Assembly: GCA_964506185.1 (NCBI GenBank)
Contig: CAZDKL010000002.1
Location: 13,042-77,041, forward strand
Length of the DNA: 64,000 bases
Direction of reading: 5' to 3'
DNA from: UBA2144 sp964506185
GTDB taxonomy: Bacteria; Patescibacteriota; Gracilibacteria; Peribacterales; Peribacteraceae
Shown: in pieces, positions 46,301 through 53,641 of the stretch
How positions within the stretch are numbered: the first letter of the stretch is position 1
Layout of the letters: each line of letters begins with the position of its first letter
The notes under the pieces: generated by a model
What the model saw: only the letters and a program-made list of their open reading frames with translations
Told to the model about the DNA's origin: nothing
The model's database searches: none
Made by a program: the position numbers and the translations under genes

Positions 46301-46960
46301 ATCCCTGCATTTATAATCCATGGGTATTACTTTGTTGTAGTAGCCATAAACCCATCGGTCATTCAGCCATCCGCAAAGACCCCCGTTTACTCCACCAGGA
46401 ACTCCATTGCAGACAAATCCGTCTTCTGGCATGTCGCCTCCTCCGCATGAGAATTTAATGGATCCCCTACCAGGAGGAACTGGTTCTTCCTCCGGCGTTA
46501 CATTACCAAGTGGTCTCTGGCATGGAAAATATCTGTAGAATGGAGGACGAAAACGCGAACCTCCTCCGTCGGAAGGTCTACAAGCCGATCTATAACCACA
46601 CGTGGGAACATCGCTTGGTGTTTTCAAATAAGTCGACCTAAGAGACATTCCGGATGGTTTGTTTCCAAGAGGTCCTGCCTGATCATGCCCTGGCAAGCCA
46701 GTAACGTTTGGAATCTTTCCTGCTACTTTTTGATCCCAATCCCAACCCCCACAAAGAGCCTCATCCATTTTTGTTCTAAGAGTAGAACTGCCACCACTTT
46801 CTGCTCCTGCAAGACTTTGTACTTGTCCAACACTGCCAGGACGGGCGGGGACTGAATAAGCCCAAACTAAATTTGGGAAAGTCCAAAAAACAAGAATACA
46901 GGCTACAAATAAATTTCCGATACAGAAGGGCATTAATATCATTTTACCGCAAAAAAACAC
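43352..46960 (-). CDS. large exported Cys-rich protein, gene 1 of the secreted operon
   Basis: 1202 residues. Signal peptide with core GNLFVACILVFWTF (alternative starts at Met7 and Met10). Residues 60-420 are Cys-rich (CRPSDGGG, CGWLND, CCTYQSV, CITCNDTEC). There are two Ca2+-loop-like motifs: DTNGNGIMDDWG at 326-337 and DTDGDGDVDEDD near 957-968. A helical part about 760-880 is followed by VHVEMDLLERLMRF near 1075 and a Cys-containing C-terminus. It leads a five-gene operon with 2-nt gaps or overlaps. Extracytoplasmic, probably structural or adhesive; no family recognised. Confidence 0.7.
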   Translation of the reverse strand: MFFCGKMILMPFCIGNLFVACILVFWTFPNLVWAYSVPARPGSVGQVQSLAGAESGGSSTLRTKMDEALCGGWDWDQKVAGKIPNVTGLPGHDQAGPLGNKPSGMSLRSTYLKTPSDVPTCGYRSACRPSDGGGSRFRPPFYRYFPCQRPLGNVTPEEEPVPPGRGSIKFSCGGGDMPEDGFVCNGVPGGVNGGLCGWLNDRWVYGYYNKVIPMDYKCRDANRTKKPAMPGCTLTMYSRRTPCRVQKSGEVEQKDKDKDVVPDYPGMPGKKLDFVEPRFCCTYQSVDEIIYGPDGAGDGTGDTSNYMKNCITCNDTECRYILACVDTNGNGIMDDWGPGCQPEPDRPRMQYYPPWIKEVYSDACSYCTDIDDPKGKAIVPCGADNADFPKFPCVERFKPYEVNDPDLGITFINYYHRRHGPRYRSYFRHYTAGYTREQVKYIDNNQKDTYEDPIRDANEKVSIPVSCYRLYTEFDPKIKVINNRHRACVIAAYYRVERGEKGVRNFWAMGKETSEVEGSPTQEGKGYYSLEMQDIEKIVRENEFKEGEDVWYPGTSNAFSLSDQNVIKKKFENDLTLLLSSPSDITHLESSIQVYHTSETMPGVDDEERKIGLSSGALLRSFDDTASNETGPRRFFTEWWQEQQTKAHLVFTPPAIRLLLPPAWSIGLDPLDPIFTPRIIDTTSTVEKDPRMQVLEVQLHAGEDTIDVIKTYLQKSMLPQLQEEHIPVLVPMGSPIEFRTLAEKWAKYYSFKGKTAVADQDIVLMLESYARQIEKVRKLRAEVAWFNKKMMEHHKNIVTTIGDWLSTDITGKYDMYYNQLMDLQKLQTFWKQIQKDYREFHNKTCMPWCHNERFTVPIYSLLDDWYKPRPDLDDAGLPEEKQLPRFTIERLSDATFDFTGLKYPKGALKIPVIRPVQVRIDITKLAAPEPGAKKVNVPVLPEFPPVPSIIEYMNDMMDTDGDGDVDEDDESTMFPDLVIGEKPPSITIDMYTPGQLNLVQRKMLYISEMFEKMKETYHKFWRSQTIFDYDTPEDTLKKKEQDCYRRGSETCVHVEMDLLERLMRFGSRPAIMLEEEFDKEDKLAIGRFRPKPADPFYILCPKEDWACQILHRSKTYPQEGWAINWEGASDEVEEEACDDSEGGTLVDQLRTCMFRETLQRPGVKLVPSGHNKEGLFPYSTDRNDIVPSFNTPAMSGGLIPKE

Positions 46961-47009
46961 TCTTAACAGTTAACTATCCGCTTCGTGCCAACAAAAAACG
47001 TTCTCTAAC

Positions 47010-47037
47010 TTGAGAATTTTTGTTATTGACTCATAAT
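47010..47037 (+). promoter_or_regulatory. likely promoter of the lactonase-like gene
   Basis: TTGAGA at 47010-47015, 16-nt spacer, CATAAT at 47032-47037, 10 nt before the ATG. A TTCTC/GAGAA hairpin with T5 overlaps the -35 and could end transcripts from the left. Confidence 0.45.
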
Positions 47038-47047
47038 CAGTATCCAA

Positions 47048-47818
47048 ATGTCGTTAATCAACCGATTCATCGTTACTTCAGCAATAATTGTATGCGCACT
47101 ACTGTGTGTTTCATGTTCTTCAAAAAGTATTGAAATTCATACATTGAAATATGGAGAATCTAAATTTGTTTCAAGTGAAGTTTTTTATGATGGAGATAAA
47201 ACAAAAATCCCTTTTGAATGGATGTTTTGGGTTGTAAAAGTTGGTTCAGATATAACACTGATTGATTGTGGAATAAATAATCAAGATTTTGTTAAAAAGT
47301 GGAATATAAATAAATATAAATCACCAAAAGAACTTCTAAAAGAAATAAATATCAAGCCGGAAAACATCAGTAGAGTAATTATAACTCATGGACATGCGGA
47401 TCATATTGATGGATGCAGTTTATTTCCAAATGCAGAGATATACATTCAACAGAAAGAATACGATGCAATTAGGAATGGAGAGCCCGGATACTATATAGAG
47501 CATTTAGAGTATCTTAATAAGCTAATACAAAACGGAAAACTAAAGATTATCGATGGAGACCAAAAAATTACAAAGGTCATCTCGGTTGAACTCGCTCCTT
47601 ACCACACACGCGGAACGCAAAGTGTTATTGTCAAATCAGATAATCAATATATTTTTGTTCCGGACAATGCATACGTGAATAAAAATATAAATGAAGTTCG
47701 TGGAATAGGCTCGGCTTATGACAAAGAAGGAAACAAAGAGTTTCTCGTAAGAATGAGAAAGCTTAACGAGCGGGATGGTGTTGTTGTTGTGCCGGGGCAT
47801 GAGCCGATACTAAATTAG
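47048..47818 (+). CDS. lactonase-like metallo-beta-lactamase lipoprotein
   Basis: 256 residues. N-terminal helix ending LLCVSCSS, a slightly atypical lipobox, so probably membrane-tethered outside. The MBL domain has LIDCGINN, ITHGHADHIDG (metal ligands), LAPYHTRGTQSVIV and VPDNAYV, closest in layout to N-acyl-homoserine lactonases of the AiiA/AttM type. Substrate is inferred; other lactones or esters are possible. Convergent with the small membrane gene at 47880, sharing a terminator hairpin. Confidence 0.75.
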   Translation: MSLINRFIVTSAIIVCALLCVSCSSKSIEIHTLKYGESKFVSSEVFYDGDKTKIPFEWMFWVVKVGSDITLIDCGINNQDFVKKWNINKYKSPKELLKEINIKPENISRVIITHGHADHIDGCSLFPNAEIYIQQKEYDAIRNGEPGYYIEHLEYLNKLIQNGKLKIIDGDQKITKVISVELAPYHTRGTQSVIVKSDNQYIFVPDNAYVNKNINEVRGIGSAYDKEGNKEFLVRMRKLNERDGVVVVPGHEPILN

Positions 47819-47849
47819 TCAGCCCGCCACCGGTACAGTGACGGGCTGA
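47819..47849. terminator. bidirectional terminator-like hairpin
   Basis: TCAGCCCGCCAC, a 7-nt loop and GTGACGGGCTGA (one mismatch) between two convergent genes; no long T tract on either side. Confidence 0.5.
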
Positions 47850-47879
47850 TTGCTTGCATCCCAATTCGGAATGCTCAGA

Positions 47880-48251
47880 TTACGGCTCCGCTTGAGCGTC
47901 AGCTATTTCTTTCTTCTTCTTTTCCTCCATCTCTGCGATTTCATCCGGTTGCATCGGTTTTCTGTATCCGAACACGAAGACCGAAGGCTGCACGTCTCTA
48001 TTCGGCGATGTCCACACATGGCGTGCATGAGTTCTCCATCGGTCATTCATACTTCTTGCCATTGCGTATTTCCTGCTTTGTCCGGACCAATAGATCAAAA
48101 GCAGGATCAGCCCGATTGCCGGAAGCCAAAGGCTCAGTGGTATGTACGTGTACAAAGCCCACGCAGTACCGCAGAGCACACACAGGTACCCAAGAATCTT
48201 TCTCGGGATTTTCAGGAACTTTGGAAGCCCCAACTTAATCTTGAACTTCAT
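47880..48251 (-). CDS. small two-helix membrane protein
   Basis: 123 residues from the ATG at 48251, which has GGGGAG 5-6 nt upstream. Two hydrophobic helices (ILGYLCVLCGTAWALYTYIP and LWLPAIGLILLLIYW) are followed by a basic, then acidic cytosolic tail (EIAEMEEKKKKEIADAQAEP). GC-rich codon usage unlike the flanking lactonase gene. No family recognised. Confidence 0.65.
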   Translation of the reverse strand: MKFKIKLGLPKFLKIPRKILGYLCVLCGTAWALYTYIPLSLWLPAIGLILLLIYWSGQSRKYAMARSMNDRWRTHARHVWTSPNRDVQPSVFVFGYRKPMQPDEIAEMEEKKKKEIADAQAEP

Positions 48252-48350
48252 CGTGTCTCCCCTTATGCAATGTGACGAATGTCGATCCCGAACGGGAATG
48301 CAAGACAATGCTGAAGAAATCAGCACCGCCCTGTTTCACTTGAAATTATT

Positions 48351-48396
48351 TTTCCTTATCTCCTCTCCCGCTTGCGGGAGAGGGTAGGGTGAAGGC
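48351..48396. repeat. C/G-rich palindromic intergenic repeat, family 1, copy 2
   Basis: TTCCTTATCTCCTCTCCC, loop GCTTGC, GGGAGAGGGTAGGGTGA; near-identical flanks to 1190-1245. The following 48397-48629 contains no gene I can support. Confidence 0.7.
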
Positions 48397-48629
48397 ATGG
48401 AATACGGCAGTACTGACTTTAAAGAATGTTGTGAAGGAAACAGTTAATACTAGCTCCAATAATTTTGTTAGCGCAATGGTCAGTAGGCAAAAAGGCTTTA
48501 GGAAGATTTTTTTGGCTTACTTCTTATCTTCATTTAGCTGAAATCTAGAGATAGAAGAAACACCCTCATGTATTTGTACTGGTACGAGATAATTTAGAAC
48601 AAGAACACATATTCAATTACTAGGCTACA

Positions 48630-48782
48630 CTAATCAGTTGCCGAGAGAGGATAGAGGTGTATGATCTTACACGCTTCGCAGTCATCACCCTCAGTCACGA
48701 AAGAAATTATGACCTTTCCGAAGCATTCACAGCAGCGGTGCTGAAAACCTCTATTTTCTACCAATCTACATAATGTTCTCAT
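48630..48782 (-). CDS. possible 50-residue zinc-ribbon protein
   Basis: A short minus-strand ORF overlapping the ssb start by 10 nt. Its product carries HRCCECFGKVII and DDCEACKIIHLYP, i.e. Cys18-x-x-Cys21 and Cys35-x-x-Cys38, the spacing of a zinc ribbon. The amino-acid composition looks protein-like. Against it: no Shine-Dalgarno sequence, start inside ssb, and short length. A TTG at codon 7 is an alternative start. No family can be named. Confidence 0.4.
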   Translation of the reverse strand: MRTLCRLVENRGFQHRCCECFGKVIISFVTEGDDCEACKIIHLYPLSATD

Positions 48783-49642
48783 ACAACCGCGTACACATCA
48801 TCGGCTATCAAACACAACCTGTTGAAGTTCGGCAGACACCGGGTGGATCCAGCGTTACCGATTTGAATATTGTTGTTCCCTACAAATTCAAATCCGAAGA
48901 AGGAAAAGAAATGCAGGGAAAAAGTTTTCACCCCGTTACTCTTTGGGGTCCAATGGCAGACATAGCAGGCCAGTATGTTCGACCTGGCTCACAAGTTTTT
49001 GTCTCCGGCAGACTTCAAACCGATAACTGGGAAGATCAGAAGACTGGAGAGAAGAGAAGCAAGACACGAATTGTTGCTCTTGATCTTATAATGCTTGATC
49101 CAAAAGATGGACAGACCTCCGTTCCAGACGGTGCATCTGCTGAACTTACAAATTGCGCAAACCGTGCGGACGTAATTGGAAATCTAACTCGTGAACCGGA
49201 ACTTAGAACCACAACAAATGGTAATAAAGTTACAACTATCGGCATTGCAACCAATGAACGGTGGAAAGACAAGTCGTCTGGTGAAACAAAGGAGCGTGCA
49301 GAGTTCCACAACGTTGTAGTTTGGGGCGATCTTGCAGAAGAGATGACCAAAACACTCAAAAAAGGACAGAGAGTTTACGCTTCCGGAAGAATTCAAACTC
49401 GTGGATGGGAAACCCCAAGTGGCGCAAAGCGCACCAGCACAGAAATAATCGCAGATTCCATTTCTATGCTTGGTGTAGAAAGCTCAGTTGCACAAGAAAC
49501 CGTGCAAGCGGAAGCTGCACGCGGTCCACGTAAGCAGGAATCATCAGATTCTGCTCCAGCCCAAAATTCCCAAGAAGGATCCTCAAAGGCTCCCGAAGTG
49601 GAATACGCATCTGAAGTTAAAGCTGAGGATTTGCCGTTTTAA
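48773..49642 (+). CDS. ssb: single-stranded DNA-binding protein with two OB folds
   Basis: 289 residues. OB fold 1 at about 5-112 (NRVHIIGYQTQPVEVRQTPG, FVSGRLQTDNWEDQKTGEKR) and OB fold 2 at about 130-235 (NRADVIGNLTREPELRTTTN, YASGRIQTRGWETPSGAKR), then a disordered Ser/Glu-rich tail ending DLPF, the partner-docking tip (usually DIPF). Typical bacterial SSB has one OB fold per chain and tetramerises; two per chain implies a dimer, as in Deinococcus-Thermus. Confidence 0.9.
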   Translation: MFSYNRVHIIGYQTQPVEVRQTPGGSSVTDLNIVVPYKFKSEEGKEMQGKSFHPVTLWGPMADIAGQYVRPGSQVFVSGRLQTDNWEDQKTGEKRSKTRIVALDLIMLDPKDGQTSVPDGASAELTNCANRADVIGNLTREPELRTTTNGNKVTTIGIATNERWKDKSSGETKERAEFHNVVVWGDLAEEMTKTLKKGQRVYASGRIQTRGWETPSGAKRTSTEIIADSISMLGVESSVAQETVQAEAARGPRKQESSDSAPAQNSQEGSSKAPEVEYASEVKAEDLPF

Positions 49643-49760
49643 TGACCTCACCCCCCCAGACCCCCCTCTCCTCTGCGGAGGCGAGGGGGGTTATGTAAAT
49701 TCCGTAGTTCCCCTCTCCTGCTTGCAGGAGAGGGGCCGGGGGTGAGGTCGTATGAGGTCA
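49643..49760. repeat. compound C-rich/G-rich palindromic repeats after ssb
   Basis: TGACCTCACCCCCC ... GGGGGTGAGGTC brackets two inner hairpins (CCCCTCTCC/GGCGAGGGG type and CCCCTCTCCTG-CTTG-CAGGAGAGGGG). It probably also terminates ssb. Confidence 0.7.
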
Positions 49761-49868
49761 GTTAATCATAGAAATCTTTCTGTAATTTGAATTCATATAA
49801 GTGCTATATTATTAATGTGTTTACCCGTTTTCTGTGGTTTTCCTTCATTCTTTTGCCATGGAGGTGAT

Positions 49869-49973
49869 ATGGCAACGAAAAAGAAGGCCATCAGACCCAA
49901 GCGTCGTTTCAGACGCGATCCCCAGCCTAAGTATCGTGCGAGGAACGAGTATCCTTGCTGGATGGGGATCTGA
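49869..49973 (+). CDS. short basic protein with a perfect Shine-Dalgarno sequence
   Basis: 34 residues, 12 of them Lys or Arg: MATKKKAIRPKRRFRRD and onward to PCWMGI. GGAGGTGAT directly precedes the ATG, the strongest ribosome-binding site in the window, and TGC-TATATT at 49802-49810 is a likely -10. The adjacent frame after the stop still looks coding (CSVCDLIAENCPV), so this may be the front of a longer gene broken by a frameshift. It is followed by a hairpin at 50024-50078. GC-rich codons. Confidence 0.45.
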   Translation: MATKKKAIRPKRRFRRDPQPKYRARNEYPCWMGI

Positions 49974-50023
49974 GTAAACCAGGGGCTATATGCTCCGTCT
50001 GTGACCTGATCGCGGAAAACTGT

Positions 50024-50084
50024 CCGGTCGTAACTTACGCCACTCGTCCGTTGCGGACCGAAGCCGAATTGCGACCGGCTTTCT
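50024..50084 (+). terminator. possible terminator after the short basic gene
   Basis: CCGGTCG ... CGACCGG (perfect 7 bp) enclosing GTCCG-TTG-CGGAC, followed by CTTTCTT. Confidence 0.4.
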
Positions 50085-50950
50085 TAAAACATCATCTTTC
50101 CATCTTCCCCAATCAACCTCATTTCCACAGCCCCAACCTCAGGAGCATTTTCTTTGATTGTATTTATGATTTTTACAACATCTTCGAAACTTCCATCTTC
50201 CTCATTTATCAAAAAGTTACAATGCTTATCACTTACATGCACTCCACCAACTTTAAATCCTCTTAGTTCAGCTTTTTCAATCAATTGCCATGCTGGTGTT
50301 CCGTCATCAGCTGACTTGAAGCAGGAGCCGGAAGTTTTTACATGCGGTTGGTCGGATATTCTTTTTTGAAGAAGGTAATCAATTTGCTTTTTAATTAGAT
50401 GAGGTTCGCTTTTAGGCAACTTAAGTTTTGCTGACCAGATAATTACCTTATTTGTTTTGAATATACTCTCACGATAACTGAACTTGCATTCATCTTTGCT
50501 TATTTCTTTCCATTCTCCGTCGTCAAAAACTGTTACTGACTCGATAAACTTATCCAACCATGTTCCGCTTGGTCCTTGTCCCGCGTTTCCGATTACTGCG
50601 CCTCCTAAAGTCCCTGGGATTCCGGTCATGGTTGAAAGATCAAGTTCCTTCTCGGCAAGTTCATTAACTAATTGGGCGAGATTCTTGCCGGACTCAGCGA
50701 TTACCTGATCATCATCAATAGAAACATCAGATGCCTTAATTCTCACAACTAATGCATTGATAGTCCCATCAGCAAAAATCGTATTAGATCCTGCGCCGAA
50801 GACAATCAAAGGAATGTTCTTGTCCTTGGCAAATTTATGAGCCTCCTCAACGTCAGACTTAGATTCAAGTTCAACGTAGTAACGCGCAAGGCCGCCGATC
50901 TTCATCGTCGTCTTATTCTTAAGCGATTCGTTTTCTTTAATATCCATCAA
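50084..50950 (-). CDS. murB: UDP-N-acetylenolpyruvoylglucosamine reductase
   Basis: 288-residue flavoprotein reducing UDP-GlcNAc-enolpyruvate to UDP-MurNAc in peptidoglycan synthesis. FAD-binding GAGSNTIFAD near 52, GIPGTLGGAVIGNAGQ near 107, YRESIFK, the catalytic Ser in TSGSCFKS near 208, and the Glu in GAVEMRLIGED near the end. Type with a short C-terminus. Starts 2 nt after the membrane protein at 50953. Confidence 0.95.
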   Translation of the reverse strand: MMDIKENESLKNKTTMKIGGLARYYVELESKSDVEEAHKFAKDKNIPLIVFGAGSNTIFADGTINALVVRIKASDVSIDDDQVIAESGKNLAQLVNELAEKELDLSTMTGIPGTLGGAVIGNAGQGPSGTWLDKFIESVTVFDDGEWKEISKDECKFSYRESIFKTNKVIIWSAKLKLPKSEPHLIKKQIDYLLQKRISDQPHVKTSGSCFKSADDGTPAWQLIEKAELRGFKVGGVHVSDKHCNFLINEEDGSFEDVVKIINTIKENAPEVGAVEMRLIGEDGKMMF

Positions 50951-50952
50951 AT

Positions 50953-51423
50953 CTATTTTGACAGCAGTGATGCCACCTTCTCCATCTTTTCTGCAATATT
51001 TTCTCCTTTTCCTCTTCTTCTTATTTTATCCAAGATACTCACAATCACAGTAAGTCCTACAAGTCCTCCGGCAATTAGGACAAAATCGCGGATTCCAAGA
51101 GTGATACCAGCCGCAATCAGAATTACTTGCCCAACTGCGAAGAAGAACACTCCAACAAGAGCACCAACTCCGAGGGTCACTAAGATTAGCTTAGATCTAT
51201 TCTCTTGTGAGTCTTGTGGGGCACTTGCAAGACAGGTCAGAAGTTCACTATTAATAATTACAGGTTCGTCTCCCCATTTTTTAAACAAGGGGAAGACTTT
51301 TCTTTGCAGAACAAGTCCTACGAAAGTTTTGAAGGGAACTGTGGTTCGTCCTTCGATAATTGCTTTCATCTTTTCTTCTTTAAGCTTAACTTCCAAGTCT
51401 GGGGTGGGGGATTTGAATGCCAT
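50953..51423 (-). CDS. two-helix membrane protein of unknown function
   Basis: 156 residues: a soluble N-terminal 80 residues (VKLKEEKMKAIIEGRTTVPF), two closely spaced hydrophobic helices (LILVTLGVGALVGVFFFAVG and DFVLIAGGLVGLTVIVSILD), then a basic amphipathic tail. Cotranscribed with murB (2-nt gap), so an envelope role is plausible. No family recognised. Confidence 0.65.
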   Translation of the reverse strand: MAFKSPTPDLEVKLKEEKMKAIIEGRTTVPFKTFVGLVLQRKVFPLFKKWGDEPVIINSELLTCLASAPQDSQENRSKLILVTLGVGALVGVFFFAVGQVILIAAGITLGIRDFVLIAGGLVGLTVIVSILDKIRRRGKGENIAEKMEKVASLLSK

Positions 51424-51464
51424 ATGGCCTGATTCTAGTTAACAACTTGGCAATGGGCAATGGA

Positions 51465-52100
51465 TTAGCCACCACGTTGGACCAACTTACCACCCACATA
51501 CAATGGCGCCATTGTAAGCTCTCTTAAAGGCTTGGCTTTAGGAGCATTAGGACTAGATTCAACGTTACCTTGAACAGGGGCTCTGACCCAAAAACACTTA
51601 CCTGATTCAGAATTTGCATTTGGCTCAGGGATTACAAATCGATCACTCTCACCTGTGTTTACAAGATCGCATTTGATTTCCATTAAGAAACCCGCGACAG
51701 CACTATAATCGAATTTTGATTCTTCCATAAAGCGGAGAATTCTTGCTTTTACCTTTGGCCATTCGTTAGCTCTGCTACATTCTCCAAACCAGTATCTACG
51801 CTTCCTCATAGAAGCTTCGAACTCCCCCCGCAAAAGATCAATTAGCTCATAAATTGTAGTTTCATTAAATGGAGATTCATCTTCTGGTGGTCCAATTTTC
51901 TCACAAACGCATGCATCTGCTGGACTGATGGGTGCAATTACCTCGTCTCCAACTACTAAAGATGAAACACCATCAGCTGATACCACACGAGCTCTACCAT
52001 CTTCAGATCCCATGGGGACAGAACAGCCCTCGGGTGGTGACGATGCATCACGCGGTGGAGTAGTGGGTTCGTCCCTATCGGTAGCGTATTCTGAGACCAT
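51465..52100 (-). CDS. unrecognised protein
   Basis: 211 residues. The first 75 are disordered (Pro, Ser, Asp, Glu); 75-150 is a helical region (TIYELIDLLRGEFEASMRKR, WPKVKARILRFMEESKFDYS) and the end is a Pro/Asn linker followed by LTMAPLYVGGKLVQRGG. No signal peptide. Between gltX and the murB pair, same strand, with 39-nt and 41-nt gaps. No function proposed. Confidence 0.55.
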   Translation of the reverse strand: MVSEYATDRDEPTTPPRDASSPPEGCSVPMGSEDGRARVVSADGVSSLVVGDEVIAPISPADACVCEKIGPPEDESPFNETTIYELIDLLRGEFEASMRKRRYWFGECSRANEWPKVKARILRFMEESKFDYSAVAGFLMEIKCDLVNTGESDRFVIPEPNANSESGKCFWVRAPVQGNVESSPNAPKAKPLRELTMAPLYVGGKLVQRGG

Positions 52101-52139
52101 TAGTTGTAGCGTATGAATCTACGCCTATTACCGAATATG

Positions 52140-53603
52140 TCAAGTAATCTTGACAGAGGTTATTCGGGCAATAGTCTCCTCCTTGCCTAGCACAGAAGCA
52201 ACCTCAAATGCTCCGGGACTATATGGAAGCCCGGTCAGAGCAGCTCGCAGAGGCCAGAGGACCTGACCCTTTTTCCACTCCTTATCATCAGCTAATTTGA
52301 AAAGTATCTCCTTTAGATTCTCTTCGTCCCACTTCTTTGCGTCGACTGACTCCAAGGTTTCAGTAAGCGCTTCCATTACATCAGACAGAATCTCAGCCGT
52401 AACTTTTTGTTTATCATTTATCAGTAAGTCTTTTGTAACTTTAGGAGCTTTATAAAAGAAGCTCATCATCTCCACTGCTTCCGGAAAGAAAGTCAGGCGA
52501 TCTTGAATTAATGCCGCCTTCTTTTCAAAGCCTGAATCTTTCTCGGCCTCCTTAAACTTTTCAGCAACAACTGGCCTGATCCTATCTGCAAATTCGTTCA
52601 CAGGAATCTTCCTTATCCACTGTCCCTGCAGCCAATCGAGTTTATCTGTATCAAAAATCGCACCTGACTTTTGCACTCGTTCAATTGAAAAGTTTTCAAC
52701 TAGTTCATCCATCGAAAAGATCTCCTCGGAAGTTCCTGGGTTCCAGCCAAGTAGTGCAAGAAAGTTTAGAAGCGCCTCTGGCAAGTAGCCTTTCTCAATG
52801 TAATCCTCGGCTGCAACGTCATTCTGCCTTTTGCTCAGCTTCGTCTTGTCTTTATTGAGCAGTAGCGGAACGTGAGCATATCTTGGTGGTTTCCATCCCA
52901 GTTCCTGGAAGAGGAGCAGGTGCTTAGGAAGCGAGCTAAGCCACTCTTCTCCTCTAATCACAATATCAATATCCATCAAATGATCATCAACAACGTGTGC
53001 CAAGTGATATGTTGGAAATCCATCACTCTTCATCAGAACTTGGTCGTCCACAGTGTGCCCCATAAAGGTCAGGTTCCCTCGAATGTCGTCGGTGAACGTA
53101 ATTTTTTCTGATCTTGGAATCTTTAAGCGCAAAACATGCGGTTCGTCCGCATCTACTTTCTTTTGAACTTCCTCTTCGCTCAGGCTACAACAAAGCCGAT
53201 CATACATCGGAGCCTCTTTCCTCTTCTGCTGATCATCGCGCATCTGCTCTAGTCGTTCGGGCTTACAAAAACATCTGTATGCGGATCCTTTCTCGAGTAA
53301 TTCGTCAGCGTACTTCTTATAAATATCTAATCTTTGTGATTGAACGTAAGGTCCGCGGTTTCCTTTCTCGGAAGCCTTTCCCTGATCTAAAACAACACCC
53401 TCATCGGGATCAAGATCTGCCCAGTGCAAAGTTCTAAGAATATTTTCAGTTGCTCCGGAAACAAATCTCTCACGATCTGTGTCCTCAATTCTAACTAAAA
53501 ATTCTCCCTTAGACTGTTTAGCAATCAAATATGAATAAAGTGCAGTACGTAATCCTCCTACATGAAGGAGGCCTGTGGGGGAGGGAGGAAATCGGGTTCT
53601 CAC
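52140..53603 (-). CDS. gltX: glutamyl-tRNA synthetase
   Basis: 487-residue class Ib synthetase. HIGH-type motif PPSPTGLLHVGG at 6-17, VRIEDTDRERF near 42, KLSKRQND near 250, and a helical anticodon-binding C-terminal domain with WLQGQWIRK. It charges tRNA-Glu and, if a GatCAB amidotransferase exists, tRNA-Gln too; neither glnS nor gat genes are in the window. Confidence 0.96.
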   Translation of the reverse strand: MRTRFPPSPTGLLHVGGLRTALYSYLIAKQSKGEFLVRIEDTDRERFVSGATENILRTLHWADLDPDEGVVLDQGKASEKGNRGPYVQSQRLDIYKKYADELLEKGSAYRCFCKPERLEQMRDDQQKRKEAPMYDRLCCSLSEEEVQKKVDADEPHVLRLKIPRSEKITFTDDIRGNLTFMGHTVDDQVLMKSDGFPTYHLAHVVDDHLMDIDIVIRGEEWLSSLPKHLLLFQELGWKPPRYAHVPLLLNKDKTKLSKRQNDVAAEDYIEKGYLPEALLNFLALLGWNPGTSEEIFSMDELVENFSIERVQKSGAIFDTDKLDWLQGQWIRKIPVNEFADRIRPVVAEKFKEAEKDSGFEKKAALIQDRLTFFPEAVEMMSFFYKAPKVTKDLLINDKQKVTAEILSDVMEALTETLESVDAKKWDEENLKEILFKLADDKEWKKGQVLWPLRAALTGLPYSPGAFEVASVLGKEETIARITSVKIT

Positions 53604-53641
53604 AGACTTAAGATACCATATAGTTAATTAGCTTGCCCTGA

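Noticed and set aside
37140..46960. Type IV secretion or conjugation cluster
   Set aside because: Cys-rich exported proteins recall TraN/TraU-type components, but no VirB4-like ATPase, coupling protein or pilin is present, so the label is not supported.
46991..47020. Strong terminator upstream of 47048
   Set aside because: The TTCTC/GAGAA stem is only 5 bp and overlaps the likely -35; mentioned under the promoter instead of called.
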